This document shows positions 9,817 to 21,800 of a stretch of 64,000 bases of DNA, one piece after another (positions within the stretch are counted from its first letter, which is position 1; the number at the start of each line of letters is the position of its first letter). Both the position numbers and the translations under genes were made by a program. Source of the stretch: Caballeronia sp. dw_276 (GTDB lineage: Bacteria > Pseudomonadota > Gammaproteobacteria > Burkholderiales > Burkholderiaceae). The stretch covers positions 353,789 to 417,788 of the forward strand of contig NZ_JAAVUV010000007.1 in NCBI RefSeq assembly GCF_018449635.1, read 5' to 3'. The notes under the pieces were generated by a model. It was given only the letters and a program-made list of their open reading frames with translations. It was not told the origin of the DNA and did no database searches.

Positions 9817-12800
9817 TCAAAACCTCCACATCAAATTCCCCTGAATCGCATTATCACGATACCCGCCACCGTACTGACCAGAATACGAAATCCCCAGCGT
9901 AGCGCTCTTCCCCACATTCACATCGAGCCCCACCTCAACGACCGCCGTGTCATGCGCGATCGGCACCCCTGCCACCGAGAACGTCGTCGAACTTCCACTA
10001 AAAGCGAGCCGTGACGTCGGCGTGACATCGCCAAACGCATGCCGCCATCCGACCATCGCCCGCGGCGTCACAGCCGTCGAACCGCTCAAGTCAAGACGCG
10101 TCGCCGCCCGCACGCCCAACGTCGAATACACGAGGTTCTGCGTATCGTTGCCGCTTTGCAATGCCGCCGCGCCGCCATTCTCAGTAAATCCATCGGTATG
10201 CAGATTCACGTAGGCCAGTCCGGCGAACGGTTCAAGCGCGACGTTGCCAACGGGTATCGCGTAACCGGTCTCGCCAAAGACCTGCGCGGTCCCGGCGTTA
10301 TAGCTCGACGAAGGGTTATCGGAGAAACCGGCGAAGCCCGCGTTGCGGTCCACACGCACGTGGTTCCATGTGTACGCCGAGCCGACGCGCACGGCAAGTG
10401 CGCCGAACTGGGCGCCGCCATAGAGCGCGAGGTGGTAACTGTCGATGGAACTCGACGCGTTCTGCGCACTCGTATCGAACGATGTGTGGCCCACGCCGCC
10501 AGCCGCGCCCACGCGCCAGGTGTCGTTGATGGCGGTGTCGGCGCCGATCACGAAACCCGTGCTGCTGCGATCGACGCTCGCCGCGTTGCCATCGCCGCCA
10601 AGCCGCCCCTGCGAACCGAATGCCTGGCCCCAGGCTACAGGCGACAGACGCGGCTTGAGGTTGCATGCGCCTCGTGACGTGGTGTCGGCGACGGGTTTAT
10701 CGATGCCATCGCTGGCGTCGTCGAGGCACGAAGCCGGTCCCGATGCCAGCGCCGCCAGCGCTCCCTCCGACGGCGACAGCGCCTGGCGCATCCGGTCGGA
10801 GACGGCGTCGCGGATGTAATGGCTATCGTCGAGCAATACGCTTTTCGCGCTCGCGTGGATCTCCCCCGACATGTTGTTCAGCGCAATGCGCGCCGTGGGT
10901 TTGTCCTGCGTGATCAGCGCGTCGTAGATGGGCGTGCCCGGACCCATCGCCGTGAGCGCCGTGCCTGCCGCGCGCTGGTTCTGCGTCGTGGCGACATCTG
11001 CGAACGAATTGCCATTCGGCTTGAGCGTGAGGAAGACGCTGTTCGGACCATAGCCGAGCGTCGGCGTAAGGAACGCGAGACTCGATACGGTATCGGTGAA
11101 CGTGCCAGTGACGCCGCCGCCTGCGGTGAGGATGGTGTAGGTCGTGTTCGGCGCATAGGTCCCCGTCGACGGCTTCACTTGCACCGTGCCGCCGCCAAGT
11201 GTCGCGGCGCCGCTTGCTTCGATCAGGTTGCCCTGTGGTTGCGGGTTGACCTGCACCTGGTACGTGGAGCCCGGCGCGAAGCTGACGTTGCCGCCCACGT
11301 TGAGCGTCGTGTTCGCGGAGCCGGGCGCCGCAGTGCCGCCTGTGTTCACGATCAGCCCGCCGACCTTGCCGGTCCCGCCGAGGGTGCCGCCGCTGTTCAC
11401 GGTGACCGTCGAATTTCCAATGGAACCATTCACCGCCAGCGTCCCGCCGTTCACCGATGTCGGCCCGGAATACGTGCTCGTCCCGTTGAGATTGAGTTGT
11501 CCCGATCCGTCCTTGACCACGCCGCCCGTGCCGCTGATCACGCCGCCGTACGTGATGGCGGCAGAGTGATTGAACGCTACTGTGCCGTTGTTGATGATGT
11601 TCCCGCTCACGCTGCCCGTCGTGCCGCCGTTGCCGAGCTGCAAGATGCCGGCGTTGACCGTCGTGCCGCCCGAGAATGTGTTGTCGCCAGTCAGTGTCAG
11701 CGTGTCCGTGCCACCCTTGATGAGTGAGCCGGAGCCGGTGATCGCGCCGGCGTAGTTGCCGCCGCCGTTGACCGTCAGCGCGCCCGCGCCGAGATCGAGC
11801 GAACCGCCGCTGCTGTTGCCGTTGAGCGAACCCAGCGTCAGTCCGTTGCCGTTCGTGTTCAGCGTGCCGCTGTTCAACGTGAGCGGTCCTGTGCCGAGCG
11901 CCGTGCTGCTGGCGAGGGTGATGGTGCCGTCGTTGAGTGTCGTACCGCCGCTATAGGTATTCGATCCTCCCAGTGTCAGGTTGGACCCGCCGTCCTTCGT
12001 CAAGCCTCCCGCGCCCGATACCGCACCGCTCAAGGTCAGATCCGCCGTCCCGCCAATCGTCACGCCCGTACCGAGATTGACCGCGTTGCCGACGGTGATG
12101 GCCGTGGTGTTATCGAGCGTGGCCGGGCCGGTGACGGTCAAGGCACCCGTGCCCAGCGCCGCGCCGTTGCCAAGCGTCAGCGTGCCTGCGTTGAGAACGG
12201 CGCCGCCGGAGAACGTGTTGGCGCCGGCGAGGGTTTCGTTGCCGCTGCCTTGCTTCACGATCCTGCCGGTTCCGCCGATGCTGCCGCTGAAGGTCTGGCT
12301 GCTTGCGTCGCCGAGGGTCAGCGTATTGCCGCCGAGCGTGACCGTGCTGCCCGTCGCGCCACTAAGCGATCCAATGGTTTGATTCCCGGCTGCAGCAATA
12401 TCAAAACCGGCGCCGGACGCCGCCGTATTCACCACGCCCGTTGCGGACAAGCTGCCGCCCGCACCCAGCGCCAGGGTGCCGGCGTTGATCGTCGTGCCGC
12501 CGGTGAAGGTGTTGCCTGCCGTCAGCGTTTGGGTGCCCGTGCCCTGCTTCACGATGCCACCCGCTCCGCCGATCACGCCGCCGAAGGTTTGATTGGTGGC
12601 ATCGCCGAAATTCAGCGTGTTGCCGCCGAGGGTGACCGTGCTGCCCGTCGCGCCCGAGAGCGATCCGATGGCCTGGTTGCCGCTTGCGCCGGAGATATCG
12701 AGTCCCGCGCCCGCGGCTGCCGTGTTCACCGCGCCCGTCGCTGACAAGCTTCCGCCCGCGCCCAAGGCCAATGTGCCAGCGTTGATCGTCGTGCTGCCGG

Positions 12801-15800
12801 TGAAGGTGTTCGCGCCCGTCAGCGTCTCGGTGCCGGTGCCTTGTTTGACGATGCCGCCTGTTCCATTGATCGCGCCGCCGAACGTCTGATTGGTAGCGTC
12901 TCCAAGCGTCAACGAATTGCCGCCCAACGTCACGGTGCTTCCGGCCGCGCCTGCCAGCGATCCGACGGTCTGGTTGCCGGCCGCTGAAATGTCAAAGCCT
13001 GCTCCCGACGCCGCCGTATTCACCGCGCCGGTCGTGGACAAGCTGCCGCCCGCGCCTAATGCGAGCGTACCGTCCTTGATCGTCGTGCCGCCGGTGAACG
13101 TGTTCGTGCCCGTCAGCGTCAGCGTGCCCGCGCCATCCTTCACCAGCCCGCCCGTACCGCTCACGACAATCGCGGTATTCAGGTCGTTCGAATAGTCGAT
13201 GCCAAGCGTCCCGTTGTTCGTGATGTTGCCAATCACGCTGCCGCTCGTGCCGCCGTTGCCGAGCTGGAGGGTGCCGGCGTTGATCGTGGTGCCACCCGTG
13301 TAGGTGTTCGTGCCCGTGAGGATTTCCGTCCCCGTGCCTTGCTTCACGATGCCGCCCGTGCCGCCAATCACCCCGCCGAAGGTCTGGTCGCTCGCGGCGC
13401 CGAGCGTGAGCGTGTTGCCGCCGAGCGAGACCGTGCTGCCTGTGACGCCGGCGAGTGAGCCTATCGACTGGTTGCCGGCGGCCGAGATGTCGAGACCTGC
13501 GCTCGCGCCCGCAACGTTGACCGTGCCGCTCGCCGCAATGCTGCCGCCCGCACCCAGCGCGAGGGCGCCCGCGTTGATGGTGGTATCGCCGGTGTAGGTG
13601 TTGACGGCGCCGAGCGTTTCGGTTCCCGAACCTTGCTTCACGATACCGCCCGTTCCGCCGATCACGCCGCCGAAGGTCTGGCTGGTGGTATCGCCGAAAG
13701 TGAGCGTGTTGGCGCCCAATGCGACCGCGCTGCCCGTCGCACCCGCAAGAGAGCCGATGGTCTGATTACCCGCTGCCGCAATATCAAAGCTCGTGCCGGA
13801 AGCCGCCGTATTGACCGCGCCCGTCGATGACAAGCTGCCTCCCGCGCCCAATGCCAATGTGCCCGCGTTAATGGTCGTGCCGCCAGTGAACGTGTTTGCG
13901 CCCGTCAGCGTTTCGGTGCCCGTACCTTGTTTGACGATCCCTCCCGTCCCGTTGATTGCGCCGCCGAAGGTTTGATCGGTGGCATCGCCGAGGGTCAGCG
14001 AATTGGCGCCGAGCGTAACCGTGCTTCCCGCCGCCCCGCCAAGCGATCCGATGGTCTGGTTGCCGCTCGCGCCCGAGATATCGAAGCCTGCGCCGAGTGA
14101 GGCGGTATTCACCGCGCCCGTCGATGCCAGGCTGCCGCCCGCGCCAAGCGCCAATGTCCCTGCGTTGATCGTCGTGCCGCCGGTGAAGGTCTGTACGGCC
14201 GTCAGCGTTTCCGTGCCCGCGCCTTGCTTCACAATGCCGCCCGTTCCCCCGATCACCCCGCCGAACGTCAGGTTCGCGCCGTTGCCGAAAGTCAGCGTGT
14301 TGGCGCCCAACGCGACCGTACTGCCCGTCACGCCAGCAAGCGAGCCGATGGTCCGGCCGCCGTTTGCACCGGAGATATCGAAGGAAGCGCCTGCTGCCGC
14401 CACGTCCACCGCACCCGTCGGCGCGAGGTTCCCGGCCCCGCTTAACGCCAGGGTTCCGGCGTTGATGGTCGTGGCGCCGGTGAAGGTGTTCACCCCCGTC
14501 AGCGTCTCCGTTCCTGTCCCTTGCTTGATCAGTCCACCCGTTCCGCCGATGGCGCCATCGAAGGTCTGGTTGGTGGCGTCGCCGAGCGTCAGGTTGTTGG
14601 CGCCGAGCGTGATCGTGCTGCCCGCCGCGCCATGCAACGAACCGATGCTTTGCGCGCCGCCCGCCGAGATATCGAGTCCCGCGTTCGCGCCCACGTTCAC
14701 CGTTCCCGCTTGCGACAGGCTGCCGCCCGCGCCCACGACCAGCGTGCCGGCGTTGATATCGGTGTCGCCGGTATAGGTGTTCGCGCCCGTGAACGTCGCG
14801 GTGCCCGTGCCTTCCTTCACCACGCCGCCCGCGCCGCTGATCACACCCGCAAAAGTGGTGTCGGTGCTGTCGCCGAAGGTCAGCGTATTGCCACCCAGCG
14901 CCAGCGTGCTTCCGCCGATACCCGAAAGCGATCCGATGGTCTGGTTGCCCGCCGCGCTCAGATCGAGCGTCGAGCCGACGCCGGCGACATCGACGGCGCC
15001 CGTCGATGCAAGGCTGCCGCCCGCACCCACGGCGAGCGTTCCTGCGTTGATGGTCGTGCCGCCGGTGTAGGTATTGGCGCCGGTCAGCGTTTCGGTGCCC
15101 GTTCCCTGCTTGACGATGCCGCCCGTCCCGCCTAACGCGCCTGCAAACGTCTGGTTCGTGGTATCGCCTAATGTCAGCGTGTTGGCGCCCAACGCGACCG
15201 TGCTGCCCGCAACGCCCGCCAGCGAACCGATCGTTTGATTGCCGCCAGCGGCAATATCAAGGGCCGCGCCAACGCCCGCCACGTTCACGGCGCCGGTGGA
15301 CGACAAACTCCCGCCTGCGCCTACGGCAAGCGTGCCCGCGTTGATGGTCGTACCGCCAGTAAACGTGTTTGCACCGGTCAACGTTTCGGTGCCCGAACCT
15401 TGTTTCACGATGCCGCCCGTCCCGCCGATCGCGCCGCCGAACGTCTGGTTCGTGGCATCGCCTAATGTGAGCGTGTTCGCGCCCAGCGCAACTGTGCTGC
15501 CTGCCGCTCCGCCAAGCGAACCGATGGTCTGCGGACCCGTCGCGTTGGCGATATCGAGGGCCGCACCGGCGCCCGCCACGTTGACAGCGCCCGCGGACGA
15601 CAAGCTTCCGCCGGCGCTCAATGCCAACGTTCCGGCGTTGATCGTGGTTCCGCCCGAGAACGTGTTGGCGCCGGTCAGCGTTTCCGTCCCGGTGCCCTGC
15701 TTGACGATGCCGCCCGTTCCACCGATCGCGCCACCGAATACTTGATTGGTGGCATCGCCGAAAGTAAGCGAGTGGCCGCCGAGCGCTACGGTGCTGCCCG

Positions 15801-18800
15801 TCACGCCTGCCAGCGAACCGATGGTCTGGTCGCCGCTCGCGCCAGAGAGATCGAAGGCAGCGCCGGCCGATGCGACGTTCACCGCGCCCGTCGATGCAAG
15901 GCTTCCTCCCGCGCCCAAAGCCAGCGTTCCGGCGTTGATCGTGGTGCCGCCGGTGAAGGTGTTCGCACCTGTGAGCGTCTCCTTCCCCGTCCCCTGTTTG
16001 ATAAGGCCGCCCGCACCGCCTATGGCGCCGCTGAAGGTTTGATCGGTGGCGTCGCCAAGCGTCAGCGTATTGGAACCGAGCGTGATCGTGCTGCCCGCCG
16101 CGCCTTGCAATGAACCAATGGTTTGCGTGCCGCCCGCCGAGATATCGAGCCCGGCGCCCGCGCCCACATTTACGGTGCCCGCCTGCGACAAACTCCCGCC
16201 AATGCCCACGACCAGCGTGCCGGCGTTGATATCGGTATCGCCCGTGTAGGTGTTGACGCCGGTGAACGTCTCCGCGCCGCTGCCTTGCTTCACCACGCCG
16301 CCTGTCCCGCTGATCGAGCCGGCAAAGGTTTGATCGGTGGCATCGCCGAAAGTGAGCGTGCTGCCGCCCAGCGCGACCGTGCTGCCCGACACGCCTGCAA
16401 GCGATCCGATGGTCTGGTTGCCGCTCGCGGAGATGTCGAGGCCGGCGCCGACGCCGCTCAGGTCGACGGCGCCCGTCGATGCCAGCGTCCCGCCCGCGCC
16501 CAGCACGAGACTCCCCGCGCCGATGGCCGTGCCGCCCGTGAAGGTGTTGGCGCCCGTGAGCGTTTGCGTGCCCGCGCCTTGTTTGATCAAGCCGCCCGCA
16601 CCGCCGATCGAGCCGCCGAACGTTTGGTTCGTGGCATTTCCGAAGGTCAGCGAATTGCCGCCCAGCGCGACGGAGCTGCCTGTTACGCCTGATAATGAAC
16701 CGATGGTTTGATCGCCCGTGGCTGCGGAAATATCGAGGCTCGAGCCGGCGCCCGCCACGTTGACCGCGCCCGTGGCCAACAGGCTTCCGCCTGCGCCCAG
16801 CGCCAGCGTGCCGGCGTTGATGGTCGTGCCGCCCGTGTAGGTGTTGGTGCCCGTCAGCGTTTGCGTGCCCGTGCCTTGCTTGATCAGCGCGCCGGTTCCA
16901 TCGATTGCGCCGCCGAAGGTCTGGCTGGTTGCATCGCCGAAAGTCAGCGAGTTGGCGCCCAACGCAATCGCGCTACCCGATACGCCCGCCAAAGAGCCGA
17001 TGGTTTGATTGCCGGCTGCCGTGGAGATATCGAAGACCGAGCCTACGCTGGCCGTGTTCACCGCGCCCGTCGATGCCAGGCTGCCGCCCGCGCCCAGGGT
17101 AAGCCTGCCGGCGCCGATCGTCGTGCCGCCGGTGAAGGTCTGGGCGGCGGTCAAGGTTTCCGCGCCGCTGCCCTGCTTGACGATACCGCCCGTCCCACCG
17201 ATCACGCCATTGAACGCATGGTTGGCGGTATCGCCGAACGTCATCGAGTTCGCGCCGAGCGTGACCGTGCTGCCCGCTGCGCCTGCCAGCCCGCCGATGG
17301 TTTGCGGACCGCTCGCGGCGGAGATATCGAATGCTGTTCCGGCCGCAGCCGTGTTGACGGTTCCGGATGACGCGAGGCTGCCGCCTGCGCCCAACGCCAG
17401 GGTTCCGGCGTTGATGGCCGTGCCGCCGGTGAAGCTGTTTGCGCCCGTGAGGGTCTCCGTTCCCGCGCCCAGTTTGATCAACCCGCCCGTGCCTGCGATC
17501 GCTCCGCCAAACGTTCGATTCGTGGCATCGCCGAAGGTCAGGGAATTGCCGCCAAGCGCAACCGCGCTTCCCGCCGAACCCGCCAGCGAGCCGATGATTT
17601 GCGCTCCACCCGCGCTGATGTCCAGTGCAGCGTTCACGCCGGCCACATTCACCGCGCCCGTCGATAACAAACCGCCGCCAGCGCCCAAAGCCAAAGTTCC
17701 GGCGTTGATCGTCGTGCCGCCCGAAAACGTGTTTGCGCTCGTCAGGATTTCCGTGCCCGCGCCTTGTTTGATCAACCCGCCCGAGCCGCCGATCACGCCG
17801 CCGAACGTCTGGTTGGTTGCATCGCCCAGTGTCAGCGAGTTCGCCCCCAGCGCAACCGTGCTGCCTGTCGATCCCGCCAATGAACCGATGGTTTGCGGAC
17901 CGCTCGCGCCCGAGATATCGAACCGGGCGCCAACATCGGCCGTATTCACCGCGCTCGTCGATGCAAGGCTGCCGCCCGCGCCGAGTGCAAGTGTTCCGGC
18001 GTTGATGGTCGCGCCGCCCGTGAAAGTATTCGCGCCGGTAAGCGTCTCCGTTCCAGTACCAAGCTTTACGATGCCGCCCGTTCCGCCGATCGTGCCGCCA
18101 AAGGTCCGATTGGTGGTATCGCCAAGTGTCAGGGAATTGCCGCCCAGCGCGACCGTGCTGCCCGCCGTCCCGGCCAATGCGCCGATGATTTGGTTACTGC
18201 CGGCCGTGGATATATCGAATGCTGCACCCGGACCTGCGACGTTCACGAGACTTGTCGCGGCCACGCTGCCGCCGGCGCCTATCGCCAGGGTTCCGGCATT
18301 GATGGTGACTGCACCCGAGAAGGTGTTTGCGCCCGTGAGCGTCTCGGTTCCCGCGCCCTGTTTAATCAAGCCGCCCGTGCCCGTGATCGCGCCGCCGAAG
18401 GTTTGATTGGTCGCATCGCCGAAGGTCAGCGGGTTCGCGCCGAGCGCCACCGTGCTTCCCGCCGATCCCGCCAACGAACCAATGGTTTGCGCTCCGCCCG
18501 CGCCTATGTCCAGTGCCGCGCCAGCCCCGGCCACGTTCACCGCGCTCGTGGACAGCAAACTGCCGCCCGTACCCAGCGCGAGGGTTCCGGCGTTGATTGT
18601 CGTGCCGCCGGTAAAGGTGTTGGCGCCCGTCAGCGTTTCGGTTCCGCTGCCCTGTTTGACGATCCCGCCCGTCCCGCCGATCGCGCCACCGAACGTTCGA
18701 TTGGTGGCATCGCCGAGGGTCAACGAGTTAGTACCCAACGTGACCGTGCTGCCCGATAAGCCGGCCAGTGAACCGATGGTTTGCGGACCGCTCGCGCCCG

Positions 18801-21800
18801 AGATGTCGAAGCCCGCGCCGGCGCCCGCCGTGTTCACCGCACTCGTGGATGCAAGGCTGCCGCCCGCGCCCAACGCCAGCGTCCCTGCATTGATGGTCGC
18901 GCCGCCGGTGAAGGCGTTCGCGGCGGTGAACGTCTCCGTGCCCGCGCCCTGTTTGACGATGCCGCCCGTCCCATTCACCACGCCGCTGAACACGTGATTC
19001 GCTGCGTCGCCCAATGTCAGGGAATTGCCGCCGAGCGATACCGCGCTGCCCGCCGCACCCGATAACCCGCCAATGGATTGAGGACCCGCCGCGCCGGAGA
19101 TATCGAAGGCCGTGCCGGCCGCCGCGGTGTTCACGGAGCCTGCCGATGCCAGGCTGCCGCCGGCGCTCAAAGCCAGCGCGCCGGCGTTGATCGTCGTGCC
19201 GCCTGTGAACGTGTTCGCGCCCGTCAGCGTCTCCGTGCCCGTGCCCTGCTTGACGATCCCGCCCGTTCCGCCGATCGCGCCGCCGAAGGTCCGACTGGTG
19301 GCATCGCCGAAGCTGAGCGTGTTGGCGCCGAGCGTTACCGTGCTGCCTGTCGCGCCACCAAGCGAACCGATGGTTTGCGGCCCGCTCGCGCCCGATATAT
19401 CCAGGCCCGACCCCGTCACCGCCGTGCTGACTGCGCCCGTCGATAACAAGCTTCCGCCCGCTCCCAGCGCAAGCGTTCCGGCGTTGATCGTCGTGCCGCC
19501 CGAGAAGGTATTCGCCCCGGAGAGCGTCTCCGTGCCCGTGCCTTGTTTGACGATGCCGCCCGTCCCGCCAATCACGCCGCCGAAGCTCCGGTTGCTGGCG
19601 TCGCCCAGGGTGAGCGTGTTGCCGCCAAGCGCGACCGTGCTTCCCGTTACCCCGCCAAGCGAACCGATAGTCTGATTTCCGCTTGCGCCGGAAATGTCGA
19701 GTCCTGCGCCTACGCTTGCCGTATTGACCGCGCCCGTCGCGGCGAGACTTCCGCCCGCGCCCAAAGCGAGCGTGCCGGCATTGATGGTCGTACCGCCGGT
19801 GAAGGTATTGGCCGCCGTCAGTGTCTCTGTCCCAGCGCCGCGCTTCACAATCCCACCCGTCCCGCCGATGGAACCCGCAAACGTTTGATTAGGGGTATCG
19901 CCGAAAGTCAGCGAATTCGCGCCCAGCAATACCGCACTGCCGGCCACGCCCGACAGCGACCCGATGGCCTGGTTCGCGCCGGACGCGGAGATATCGAATC
20001 CGGTGCTCGCGCCGCTCAGATTGACGGCACCGGTCGATGCCAGGCTTCCGCCCGCGCCGAGCGCAACAGTACCCGAGCTGATGTTCGTCCCGCCCGTGAA
20101 CGTGTTCGCGCCGCTGAGCGTTTCCGTGCCGGCGCCCTGCTTGCTGATCCCACCAGTCCCGCCGATAGAACCCGCAAACGTTTGACTGGTGGCGTCGCCG
20201 AAAGCCAGGGTGTTTGCGCCCAGCGCCACCGATGTGCCCGCTATGCCTGAAAGCGCGCCGATGGTCTGATTGCCAGCCGATGTCGAGATATCGAAGTTCG
20301 CGCCCGGACCCGACAGATTCACCGCGCCCGTCGCGGCGAGACTGCCGCCCGCGCCCACGGCGAAGCGTCCGCCGCTGATGGTCGTGCCGCCGGTGTAGGT
20401 CGCGGGCGTGCCCACCGTGACCGTCGCCGCGCCGGTTTTGACGAGGCTCCCCGCGCCGCTGATGGCGCCGGTGAGCGTCAGGTTGTTAGAACCCGTGAGC
20501 GTCAGCGCATTGCCCGAGCCGATGCCAATCGCATTTCCCAGCGTGAGCGGCGCGGTACTGTCGAGCGCCGCTGCGCCGCCCACGCTCAGCGCGCCGCCCC
20601 CGAGCGCCTGCGCATTGCCGACGATGATCGATCCGCCATTGAGCGCCGTGCCGCCCGTGTAGCTATTGCTGCCGGTAAGCGTCAGCGCGCCGGCGTCGCT
20701 CTTGATAAGGCCGCCGGCGCCGGACAATACGCCTGACATCGTCAAGGCGTTGGGTCCCTGGACCGTGAGGCCGCCTGTTTGCAAGGTCGCGTTGTTGGCC
20801 ACGTTCAGGCCAGCGGTATTCGCCTGGATCGTGCCGCCAGCCGAAGTCAGCGGGCCGCTGCCGAACGCCGCATTGTCGTTGAATCCGGCGATGCCGCCAG
20901 CAAGCGTCGTATCGACCAGACCGCCGAGCGGGCCGTTCAATGTCCACGTGCCGCTGTTCACCTTCAAATGCTGGAAGTCGATATACGTCCCGCTCGCGAA
21001 CGTTCCCGTCCCGCTGGTTCCCGCGCCCGTGCCCGTGACCGCGTTTTGCAGCACGAGCGTGTTGTTGCCGCCAAGGCCGCCATCGACCACACCGGTCGCC
21101 GCGAAACCTACGTTGACCCCGATCACGCCGAGCGATAAACCTATGCCGCTCGCTGCGTTGACCGACGAGTCCGTCACGGCCGTGAACGTATTGGTGCCGT
21201 TGGCACCCATGTTGACGCTGCCGTTGATCGTCCCGGCGTTGACGAAGGTATTTCCTGCGCCCGGCGTGGCAGAGGCCTGCAAGCCAACGCGTCCGGTTAT
21301 GACCCCGGTGCTCGTATTGACAACGTTCGCCTGGCCGCCGCCATAAACCGCGACCACAGGTGCATCCGATGGCACCACGGACACGCCCAGAATGCTCGAT
21401 GCCCCGATGGTTCCCGAGTTGGTGATGTTGGTAACACCGCCCGTGATGTTCTGGACTGCGAGCGCCATGCCGGTCAGGCCGCTCAGGTTCACGCCGAGCA
21501 GTCCGGTCGTGCCGTTCATGATGCCGCTGTTGGTCACGCTCACATTGCCGGATGTGACGCCGTTGCCAATGAAGGTGCCGCTCGACAACAAGCCGATCGT
21601 GCCAAGCAGGCTCGGATCGATTCTTCCCTGGTTATCGAGCGTCACACCGCTTCCGGTGAGGCTCATGGCCGTTCCACCAACACCGAGCAGCACGCCAACC
21701 GTCGCACCGGGCGCCACGGTGACCGCCAGGCCACTTGCTGAATTCGCGTACGAAGGCGCGAGGGGATTGGCGGTGCCATTGCAGGTCACGGTCGGCGCGC

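Noticed and set aside
12230..20400. Regular 300-bp spacing resembling a repeat array such as CRISPR
   Set aside because: The units are in-frame protein repeats of about 300 bp with no short invariant repeat and unique spacers, and no cas genes are present.
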